Positions 16,737-22,966 of a stretch of DNA of 30,997 nucleotides are shown here, in pieces. Source of the stretch: Candidatus Gerdarchaeota archaeon (GTDB taxonomy: Archaea > Asgardarchaeota > Heimdallarchaeia > JABLTI01); contig JAEORJ010000169.1 of assembly GCA_016840945.1 (NCBI GenBank), positions 1-30,997 on the forward strand, given 5' to 3'. The position numbers and the translations under genes were made by a program. The stretch's first letter is position 1. Every line of letters begins with the position of its first letter. The notes under the pieces were generated by a model. It was not told the origin of the DNA and ran no database searches. It saw only the letters and a program-made list of their open reading frames with translations.

Positions 16737-18842
16737 TTGAGAAAGATTAGAAATAATATTTCAACAATTCTTATTGTGCTTTTTGTTTTTAGTGGTTTAA
16801 CAATTCCACTAACAATAAATCCAATAAGTGTTACTTTAAGAAATGGTGACCAATTTTTACCAATTTATACAATAAATACTCCTACTGGTGAAAATTTCAC
16901 CTTCTTTACAATAGATGCTATGACTAATTCTGATGGTGCTCGTGGTGATTATTTATTATACTTGAAGGAACAATTGTTGAAGATTGGCATTAATCTTAAT
17001 GTTACGGTAATTCCTTGGGTAAATTTTATTCAAGAATTGTTAAGCGAATCACCTGATTTTGATTTATGTTATGTGTCAACAACAGGTGTAAATTATGATC
17101 CTGTTGTCTCCTGCCTTAAATATACACAAGATAATTCACTAAATTACTATGGTTATGAAACTAGCATGGATTATGATGTAGGATTAGGTACAGGAATTAA
17201 TGAATGGTATTTACAGCAAGGACCACTTATGATGCCTCCCGATGCAGGATATAGAATTGCCCATTATCATGATTGGCAGGATTATCTAATGGATAATTTG
17301 TTGCTTATGATCCCTGGTTTTACACCTAAGAGCTATATGGCTACTTGGGATTATTTGTCCGGATTGGATATGAGCGATGGTATTATCCAATCATGGGGTA
17401 AAATGTCTTGGTCAAGCTTACATCCCGGGCAACAATCACTTGATAATTTTTCATTAGCACTACCTCAATGGGAGCATCTTAATCCATTATTCATGTATGA
17501 TTCTACTAGTACTGAAAGGCTAATACAACAAGCTATCCTTGATCCATTACTATGGATGGACTCAGATTGTACTTATTGGCCACATCTAGCTGAAAGTTAT
17601 ACTTATCTTAACGCAACACATATTCGTTTAGAATTAAGATCAGACATAGAATGGGATGAAGACCCAAGCTCAACATTTATTGGAGAGCAATTTGATGCTG
17701 AAGACGTTTATTTCACATTATTCTGTTTGAAAAACCTGTCTTCTTACCAATCACAATATCAATGGCTAGAAGATATGGTTATTATTGATGATTATACCAT
17801 TGATCTTTTTGTTGATGGTGATCCTTTAACGCCAGAAAATGAACCTGATTATATTGTTTTACATAGCCTTACTTTACCAATACTTCCAGAGCACTATCTC
17901 AACCAAACTCAATTAGTTGATGGAATCACTCCTGATATAACTCACTACAGTTGGGATGAGTTTGATACTGAGATATTTGGCACAGGTTTAATGACTTTTG
18001 ATTCCTTTACTGAAGATTATCAAACAATACTAAAAGTTAAACCTGATAGTTGGTGGTTAGATCCTGTCATCACAAGTGATCCTAATATGGATTTTGACAA
18101 TCGTTTTGGCGATATCTGGGATCTTCTCTATCTAACAATCGTTGCATACTCAGATCCTTTTATAGTAGATGATTATTTCACACAAGGAATAATTGACTAT
18201 ATGCCTATAGATGTAAGCATGGTAGATGACTATAATGCTAATACTTCATTAATTGTTTATAATATTGTTCAGAATTCTCTCGGTGAATTTGGATTTAACG
18301 TACGTTCTTCCAGAGGAACACCACTACAAAGTACTACTGCTTGTGTTGGAGACCCTAGTACATCAATAGGTTTAGCCATAAGAAAAGCCATAGCTTATGC
18401 TTGTAATAAAACACAAATAAACGAAGAAGTAAATGATGGGAAAAATTACATCAATAATCATCCAATCTTTCCGACCTTAGGTGTTTGGTTATCTGGTAGT
18501 ATTACAACCTTTGATTGTAATCTTTCACAGGCTCAATACTATATGGAATTGGCAGGTTTTGATATGGATCAAGATACCGATGGTGACGGCTTAACAGATA
18601 AGGATGAAGTTGAGATTTATGGCACTGATCCAGAAGTTGCTGACACAGATGGCGACGGTTGGACAGATAGTGAGGAAATAGATCAAGGAACTGATCCTTT
18701 AGATGAAAATGATCATCCAACAGCCTCTTCACCTTCACCAACTACAACTTATACTTTCGATGTATTTACAATTATTAGTGCGCTTTTCTTCACTAGTTTA
18801 GCTTTAGCTCTATTTGTTTTAGATAAACAAAAACGCAAATAA
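16737..18842 (+). CDS. Family 5 substrate-binding protein, apparently circularly permuted, membrane-anchored
   Basis: A 701-aa extracellular solute-binding protein of the oligopeptide/dipeptide (SBP family 5) type. Start is TTG 16737, 7 bases after GGAGGG (16724-16729); the ATG at 16722 lies before that SD. Signal peptide at residues 7-25. Residues about 40-220 match what is normally the C-terminal lobe: YLLYLKEQLLKIGINLNVTV, FDLCYV, then MPPDAGYRIAHYHDWQDYLM. The usual N-terminal lobe follows: HLNPLF, AILDPLLWMD, WPHLAESYTY, LELRSDIEWDED, FDAEDVYFTL, and near 550 RKAIAYACNKTQI, ending AQYYMELAGF. The tail has two calcium-binding DxDGDG repeats (about 607-655), a Ser/Pro/Thr linker and a C-terminal TM helix with KQKRK. 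No transporter genes of this family are nearby. Confidence 0.85.
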   Translation: MRKIRNNISTILIVLFVFSGLTIPLTINPISVTLRNGDQFLPIYTINTPTGENFTFFTIDAMTNSDGARGDYLLYLKEQLLKIGINLNVTVIPWVNFIQELLSESPDFDLCYVSTTGVNYDPVVSCLKYTQDNSLNYYGYETSMDYDVGLGTGINEWYLQQGPLMMPPDAGYRIAHYHDWQDYLMDNLLLMIPGFTPKSYMATWDYLSGLDMSDGIIQSWGKMSWSSLHPGQQSLDNFSLALPQWEHLNPLFMYDSTSTERLIQQAILDPLLWMDSDCTYWPHLAESYTYLNATHIRLELRSDIEWDEDPSSTFIGEQFDAEDVYFTLFCLKNLSSYQSQYQWLEDMVIIDDYTIDLFVDGDPLTPENEPDYIVLHSLTLPILPEHYLNQTQLVDGITPDITHYSWDEFDTEIFGTGLMTFDSFTEDYQTILKVKPDSWWLDPVITSDPNMDFDNRFGDIWDLLYLTIVAYSDPFIVDDYFTQGIIDYMPIDVSMVDDYNANTSLIVYNIVQNSLGEFGFNVRSSRGTPLQSTTACVGDPSTSIGLAIRKAIAYACNKTQINEEVNDGKNYINNHPIFPTLGVWLSGSITTFDCNLSQAQYYMELAGFDMDQDTDGDGLTDKDEVEIYGTDPEVADTDGDGWTDSEEIDQGTDPLDENDHPTASSPSPTTTYTFDVFTIISALFFTSLALALFVLDKQKRK

Positions 18843-18845
18843 TTC

Positions 18846-18871
18846 AAAGGGAGCTTTTCCCTTTCTTTTTT
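18846..18871 (+). terminator. Intrinsic-type terminator after the substrate-binding protein gene
   Basis: AAAGGGA (18846-18852) and TCCCTTT (18858-18864) form a perfect 7-bp stem with a 5-base loop, followed by CTTTTTT. It starts four bases after the stop codon. Confidence 0.75.
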
Positions 18872-18934
18872 AATTTTCCTTGTCACTTTGCGTGGATCAT
18901 TGCTGATTTTATAACACAATTTCTAGTGATAATT

Positions 18935-19228
18935 TCATTTTTTTAATCTAAAATGACACATAGGACATTCTTCATATATTTCTGCCCAATCTGAAAGATG
19001 TTTCATATGAAAAACAGTAGAACATTCAGGACAAGCACAAATATCCAAATTGCTACCAATTTTTTCTGTGCATAGAATACAAATGTGTTCTTTATATTCC
19101 CCGACTTGATTATTAATTGGCTTATACAATATTAATGATTCTTCGATTAGTTTTTTTTTCATCTGTTTTGTTTTAGTGTTTTTATCTTGTTTTTCTTTTC
19201 TTTCTTCCTTTATATCTCTCCAAATCAT
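18935..19228 (-). CDS. RING-like zinc finger protein
   Basis: A 97-aa protein with a highly charged N-terminal half (IKEERKEKQDKNTKTKQ) and a C-terminal zinc finger. The ligands are C50-x2-C53-x12-C66-x2-C69-x4-H74-x2-H77-x10-C88-x2-C91, with an extra C64. The order and the phrase TVFHMKHLSDW followed by CPMC match RING and RING-CH fingers (usual form FHxxCLxxW...CPxC), with His where the sixth ligand is normally Cys. RING proteins are E3 ligases in the Asgard ubiquitin-like system and in eukaryotes; no E1, E2 or ubiquitin gene is in this window, so the role is inferred. It starts inside the stop codon of the two-TM gene (ATGA overlap), which indicates coupling or a split gene. Confidence 0.65.
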   Translation of the reverse strand: MIWRDIKEERKEKQDKNTKTKQMKKKLIEESLILYKPINNQVGEYKEHICILCTEKIGSNLDICACPECSTVFHMKHLSDWAEIYEECPMCHFRLKK

Positions 19229-19440
19229 AAAGAAAGAAAATAGAATGACATACAGAATATAACAACAAGCAAAATTATCGTTGTTTTAGGTTTAGCCACC
19301 CATAGCTCCATAGCAGTTCCTGAAATAATTAAAAATATTATAGATACAATATTGATTATTATAAAAATACAAATTAAAAAAATGGTAACTTTTAAATTGC
19401 TATTCCAGTTTTCGTTATAGTCGTATTCTAAATCTTCCAT
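19225..19440 (-). CDS. Small two-TM membrane protein coupled to the RING-like gene
   Basis: A 71-aa protein from ATG 19438-19440 (an in-frame TTG two codons earlier is possible). It has an acidic N-terminus (MEDLEYDYNENW), TM1 (VTIFLICIFIIINIVSIIFLII) and TM2 (TTIILLVVIFCMSFYFLSL), ending in the membrane. It overlaps the RING-like gene by 4 bases. In the RING frame the sequence upstream of its ATG also reads as hydrophobic residues (CYILYVILFSFFMIW). A single frame shift within TM2 would therefore give one continuous two-TM RING protein. Real coupled genes, or one gene with a frame break, are both possible. Confidence 0.55.
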   Translation of the reverse strand: MEDLEYDYNENWNSNLKVTIFLICIFIIINIVSIIFLIISGTAMELWVAKPKTTIILLVVIFCMSFYFLSL

Positions 19441-19502
19441 TAACAATAATTAGCTATTTGTTGATGCATCTCTTAAAGCTATCCAAATCAGAATCACATT
19501 TA

Positions 19503-20300
19503 TTATTGCAGAAGCTCTTTTATAAGAAGCTGAGCCCCTTGACAAATACATGATAGATTATTAGTGATTGGCGAAATGCTAATCAACCCATTCGCAATTG
19601 CTTCTAAATCAGTACCTTTTTGAATTTCCCTTACTGCTTCACCCCAAATGAAATAATAGTCATTATTTCTTGGATCCTTTCTTTGTTCTGGCTGAAAATT
19701 AAGGAATTTTTTAGCTACATTAGTTACTTTGATAGGTGTGATTTCAGATGCTTCCAACGGGAAATTAACGTTAAGAAAAGCTAAATTTTCGGGGAAATCT
19801 TTTCCTAACAATCGTTCAACCATTTTAGCTGCTAATTTAGCTGTTTTTTTGAAGGTTTCTGGATTTGATTTAGCAAAGTAATCTGTTGGTGGAACATCCA
19901 TTGAGAAAGCTATTGCTGGGATACCATAATAAGAAGCTTCAAATGCTGCTGCACAAGTTCCTGATGTTAAAATTATATGAGATGAAATATTATATCCTTG
20001 ATTGATACCAGCAACAACAAGATCGAATGGTCCTTCTTGTAGCACATTTACACCAAAAATTACTGCATCAGCTGATGTGCCATTTATTGAATAAGCTTTG
20101 ATATCATCCGGAAGAATTTCGTTTTCCAATCTAACAATTTGGTTTATAGTTATTGCTTTTCCTTCAGCACTACGTTGATCATGCGGAGCAATTATTACTA
20201 CTTCAGCAATTTCTGACAATTCATGATAGAGTTCTATCAAAGCATTGCTTCTAATTCCATCATCGCAAGTAAGTAGGATCTTATATTTTTTTGAGGACAT
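19503..20300 (-). CDS. surE: 5'/3'-nucleotidase SurE
   Basis: Metal-dependent phosphatase acting on nucleoside monophosphates and related substrates. The 265-aa protein opens KILLTCDDGIRSNAL, containing the metal-binding DD pair (the family usually reads TNDDG; here Asn is Cys). APHDQRSAEGKAITIN carries the ligand Ser, YSINGTSADAV is the GTPADxV region, FDLVVAGINQGYN carries the ligand Asn, and SGTCAAAFEASYYGIPAIAFS follows. Length is normal. ATG 20298-20300; no SD is evident. It is probably a single gene. Confidence 0.93.
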   Translation of the reverse strand: MSSKKYKILLTCDDGIRSNALIELYHELSEIAEVVIIAPHDQRSAEGKAITINQIVRLENEILPDDIKAYSINGTSADAVIFGVNVLQEGPFDLVVAGINQGYNISSHIILTSGTCAAAFEASYYGIPAIAFSMDVPPTDYFAKSNPETFKKTAKLAAKMVERLLGKDFPENLAFLNVNFPLEASEITPIKVTNVAKKFLNFQPEQRKDPRNNDYYFIWGEAVREIQKGTDLEAIANGLISISPITNNLSCICQGAQLLIKELLQ

Positions 20301-20442
20301 AATGACTTGTTTAAGTGTTATAACTTTTTAAGTTTGTTGACCTATTGCTTGAATGATTATTTGTTATTAGAGATTAGTTTTTTACTGACATATTGGATTT
20401 TCAGAAATATTAAGATGAATATTAAAAGAAAAAAAGAAAAAT

Positions 20443-21186
20443 TTAGTACTTCTTAGCAAAACCCAAAAATGCAAATGTGGTACTAATATGCATGAAAATT
20501 TGTATTATATAATTGAGAAAATACAAAGATGTATCCATTTTAGAGCTGATTTCAGTATAATAATAGTTCCCAACAATTACTATAGCAATATAAATGAGAA
20601 GGAAAATTGTCAAAAAAATAGGCAAAGTGTTTTTATATTTTTGTTCTTTTTTTGTGGTTACATTTTGATATTTGATAAAAACAATCATGGAAATAATTAG
20701 AAGTAAAGTAATAACAATTCTCAAAGTATCAGTCGAATAAATGTAAAAAGCATATTCATAATAAGTTAATACTTCGCCGTAATCACCTATTAAAGCATAA
20801 TTCTCAGGATCCAAATGAATGACTACCAAACGTGTAAGCGCTAAAACTGCCATAATACCAAAAAGTACTATTATTGTGATAATATATTTTCGATTTTTTG
20901 TTTCTGTAACTTTCAACATAAAAATAAATACAACAAATAAACCGATAAGAGCAATTACTTGTAGTATATCAAAAGAGATAGTAAAATTGGCTAAAATATC
21001 TTGGTTTGTTAATTGAATGCTTCTGTTCAAAAATCCTCCAGAACCATAGTGTTCCAATGAAGCATCAGTAATGAGAAGCACTCGTCGTATTACATAGTAA
21101 ATGAATGGTAATGCTGCTAGTATAGAAAATATAATTAATTGTTCTCTAAGGTTTTTATTAAATAGTTTAGATTTCGTTTGTCCCAT
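20443..21186 (-). CDS. Polytopic membrane protein of unknown function
   Basis: A 247-aa protein with about six TM segments: near residues 18-38, 75-95, 106-128, 153-175 and 188-208, with a last one near the C-terminus. Two extracellular or cytoplasmic loops are short and polar (SLEHYGSGGFLNRS; HLDPENYALIGDYGE). I recognise no family or catalytic motif. I start it at ATG 21184-21186, giving a basic MGQTKSKLFNKN cytoplasmic end; an upstream TTG (21219) would add eleven residues. It lies between surE and a small plus-strand gene and shares no obvious operon with either. Confidence 0.7.
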   Translation of the reverse strand: MGQTKSKLFNKNLREQLIIFSILAALPFIYYVIRRVLLITDASLEHYGSGGFLNRSIQLTNQDILANFTISFDILQVIALIGLFVVFIFMLKVTETKNRKYIITIIVLFGIMAVLALTRLVVIHLDPENYALIGDYGEVLTYYEYAFYIYSTDTLRIVITLLLIISMIVFIKYQNVTTKKEQKYKNTLPIFLTIFLLIYIAIVIVGNYYYTEISSKMDTSLYFLNYIIQIFMHISTTFAFLGFAKKY

Positions 21187-21258
21187 TATTCTTATTCCCA
21201 GAAATCTTTTAGATAACAAATTGCTTTATTAGATTATAAAATTTACATCGTGATGAAA

Positions 21259-21573
21259 ATGGTAGAACCACCTAGACTTCAAGTACAATTTGATGCAAGA
21301 CAAAAAATGATCCCTATTCTTTTTGAAAGGCACTGTAAAGCAAATTACAAGCTAAATATTATCCCACCAAAAAAGGAAAAGGATCCAATGCCAGGACCTA
21401 TACCAAGACCAACATTTCAAGTATTAGATGATACTGGTGAATTAATAGCTTTCTTCAATCCCTGGGGAGCAGCAGAATGTTATAAAGAAGAATTCAAACC
21501 TTTCTTTGAAAAAATGGTTAAAGAAATCGAGCATGCAGCAAAAGAAGCTTTAATGGGTTTTCAAGGTTTATAG
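21259..21573 (+). CDS. Small hypothetical protein (104 aa)
   Basis: Not recognised. A soluble protein with a basic, proline-rich middle (IIPPKKEKDPMPGPIPRP), a likely beta hairpin (TFQVLDDTGELIAFFNPWG) and a C-terminal helix of about 30 residues (KPFFEKMVKEIEHAAKEAL). Of three near in-frame starts (GTG 21250, ATG 21253, ATG 21259) I prefer the last because GTGAT precedes it by 4 bases. It ends just before, and converges with, tRNA-Gly. The predicted fold pattern and good start support a real gene. Confidence 0.65.
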   Translation: MVEPPRLQVQFDARQKMIPILFERHCKANYKLNIIPPKKEKDPMPGPIPRPTFQVLDDTGELIAFFNPWGAAECYKEEFKPFFEKMVKEIEHAAKEALMGFQGL

Positions 21574-21579
21574 AAATAG

Positions 21580-21654
21580 TGGTGCGACGACCGGGATTCG
21601 AACCCGGGTTCCATACTAGGCAGGCATGGGTCCTAGCCACTAGACTATCGTCGC
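21580..21654 (-). tRNA. tRNA-Gly(GCC)
   Basis: Minus strand: acceptor GCGACGA/TCGTCGC, D stem GTCT/GGAC, anticodon stem CATGC/GTATG with loop CTGCCTA (anticodon GCC at 21619-21621), T arm CCGGG-TTCGAAT-CCCGG, discriminator A and encoded CCA (21580-21582). It is 75 bases with no intron. Confidence 0.95.
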
Positions 21655-21683
21655 TTTTCCGTAATTTTTTCAAGAATTCTTAT

Positions 21684-21697
21684 CTTTAAAGCTTTCG
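21684..21697 (-). promoter_or_regulatory. BRE/TATA of tRNA-Gly
   Basis: Minus-strand CGAAAGCTTTAAAG gives a BRE-like purine tract followed by the TATA element CTTTAAAG, about 35 bases before the mature 5' end at 21654. Confidence 0.5.
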
Positions 21698-21767
21698 TAA
21701 ATTGCGTTTTTGTCTTGTATTTGTAAATTATATTGGTTGTTATTTAATAGTAACATTTCAACTATTA

Positions 21768-22505
21768 CTAATCCTTTTGTTTGGTATCGAAGAAACGAAT
21801 ACCTCCGGTATTAGCTTCAATTACTTGTGGTGTTGGTTTACTTTCTTCCAAGACTTTATCTATAATTGTTAATTCTTCCTTAGGCATTGCTGGTATGAGT
21901 TCTCCTTGTATACTAATAGGTATTCTATACATTACATCGCACTTACCTTTTTTAACAGCTGTAATTAGATCATCTTCATCGTTTATCTCATCTTCAAAGT
22001 AAGTGTTGATATACCCAACGCAGGATAGAAAATGAGCATCACTACCTCCTATTAAAGGTAAATGCATCATTGAGGCTGCGATTTCAGCTGTTTTATTTTG
22101 TGATAATCTACATCTTGCATTAATTTCTAAAGCTTCAAATTTGTGGTTATAGACTTCCTCTAACAAGCTTGGTGAAGAGGTTCTAAAAGGGTGTGCACAA
22201 ACAGCTAAACCATTATTATCTTTAATCCAGTCAATAGTCTCTCCTACAGATAGCTTGTATGGAGGATTTTCATTAATACCATAAGCAATAATATGACCAC
22301 TTCGTGTAGAAATCTCTACTCCAGTGAAAACTTTCACATCATATTTCTCAGCAATTTCCTTTGCCTTAGGAACAGCTTCAATAGAATCATGATCAGTTAG
22401 TGCAATACCATCTAGTCCAATTTCTTTTAAATTACGAAGTAAGATTCCAATTTTAATCTTAGCATCAAAGCTAATATTTGAATGGACATGTAGATCAAAC
22501 TGCAC
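21768..22505 (-). CDS. PHP-domain metal-dependent phosphoesterase
   Basis: A 245-aa single-domain PHP protein, probably acting on phosphorylated small molecules or nucleic acid ends. The metal-binding residues are all in place: FDLHVHSNIS (HxH), LTDHDS, FTGVEIST (Glu), CAHPFR (His), NARC, and GGSDAH near residue 175 (Asp and His). The start is GTG 22503-22505 behind GGAG at 11-base spacing; the upstream ATG in another frame stops at once. A C-terminal extension of about 50 residues after the domain core carries no recognisable motif. It is close to the histidinol-phosphatase/TrpH-like branch; substrate unknown. Confidence 0.88.
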   Translation of the reverse strand: MQFDLHVHSNISFDAKIKIGILLRNLKEIGLDGIALTDHDSIEAVPKAKEIAEKYDVKVFTGVEISTRSGHIIAYGINENPPYKLSVGETIDWIKDNNGLAVCAHPFRTSSPSLLEEVYNHKFEALEINARCRLSQNKTAEIAASMMHLPLIGGSDAHFLSCVGYINTYFEDEINDEDDLITAVKKGKCDVMYRIPISIQGELIPAMPKEELTIIDKVLEESKPTPQVIEANTGGIRFFDTKQKD

Positions 22506-22671
22506 TGTTCATTTAAACTCCTGAATTAGCAACTGTATTATTTTACCTTCCTTATAGTTGAAATGTCTTAATAATAACTATCTTTGTGGCAAATAATAGT
22601 GGTATTTTCTAGCGTTTCTAGGAAATATTTTAAAAGCTAATATGGGCAATAACATATTAGAGGAATAAAAA
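22506..22671 (+). promoter_or_regulatory. leuS upstream region with inverted repeat and TATA box
   Basis: Between the PHP gene and the leuS leader there is no gene. An inverted repeat, ATTTTCTAG (22604-22612) with CTAGGAAAT (22618-22626; one G-U), lies directly before a TATA element TTTTAAAAG at about 22628-22636. The predicted transcription start is near 22655-22660, so leuS would have a leader of about 300 bases. Confidence 0.4.
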
Positions 22672-22701
22672 ATGAGGAATAGTGTTCTTCTTACCCTGTA
22701 G
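22672..22701 (+). CDS. Possible 9-codon leader peptide of leuS
   Basis: ATG 22672 follows GAGG (22660-22663) at 8-base spacing and encodes MRNSVLLTL before TAG. Three of nine codons are leucine, two of them adjacent (CTT CTT), in the leader of the leucyl-tRNA synthetase gene. Leader-peptide attenuation is a bacterial mechanism and is not established for archaea, so this may be coincidence. Confidence 0.25.
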   Translation: MRNSVLLTL

Positions 22702-22966
22702 TAATTTTTCTGATATTATCTACTGGAAAGAAGGCATCTCAACTCGATTGATTTCCCCTAATTTCCGAATTTTCTTTTACATAAAACCTTGCAGTGAATT
22801 CTTTGATTACTCGAGTAAAAGAGATTTTGATGCTAGCATTCATTTTATAGAAGATGATAATAGTTTTAAATCACCAATTTGCTCTTTTTGTATCAGAATG
22901 CCAAAAGGTTCACCTCGGAAAAGAAATTCCGAATGGAATAATTATGATTGGAGGTTCCATGGATAA
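22682..22966 (+). CDS. Small ORF overlapping the leuS start (94 aa)
   Basis: A GTG-initiated frame preceded by GAGG (4-base spacing). It is closed by TAA 22964-22966, which shares its last A with the leuS ATG, a TAATG arrangement suited to translational coupling. The product has four Cys, including CSFC near residue 70, and many aromatic residues; no family is recognised. The frame is longer than expected by chance in AT-rich DNA, but composition does not prove coding. If it is not translated, this is a 300-base untranslated leader with a 6-bp hairpin TCGGAA/TTCCGA (22915-22932) just before the leuS SD. Confidence 0.35.
   Translation: MFFLPCSNFSDIIYWKEGISTRLISPNFRIFFYIKPCSEFFDYSSKRDFDASIHFIEDDNSFKSPICSFCIRMPKGSPRKRNSEWNNYDWRFHG

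Noticed and set aside
22672..22966. T-box or other bacterial-type tRNA-sensing leader before leuS
   Set aside because: No T-box sequence, specifier arrangement or terminator/antiterminator pair could be found; only simple hairpins and small ORFs.
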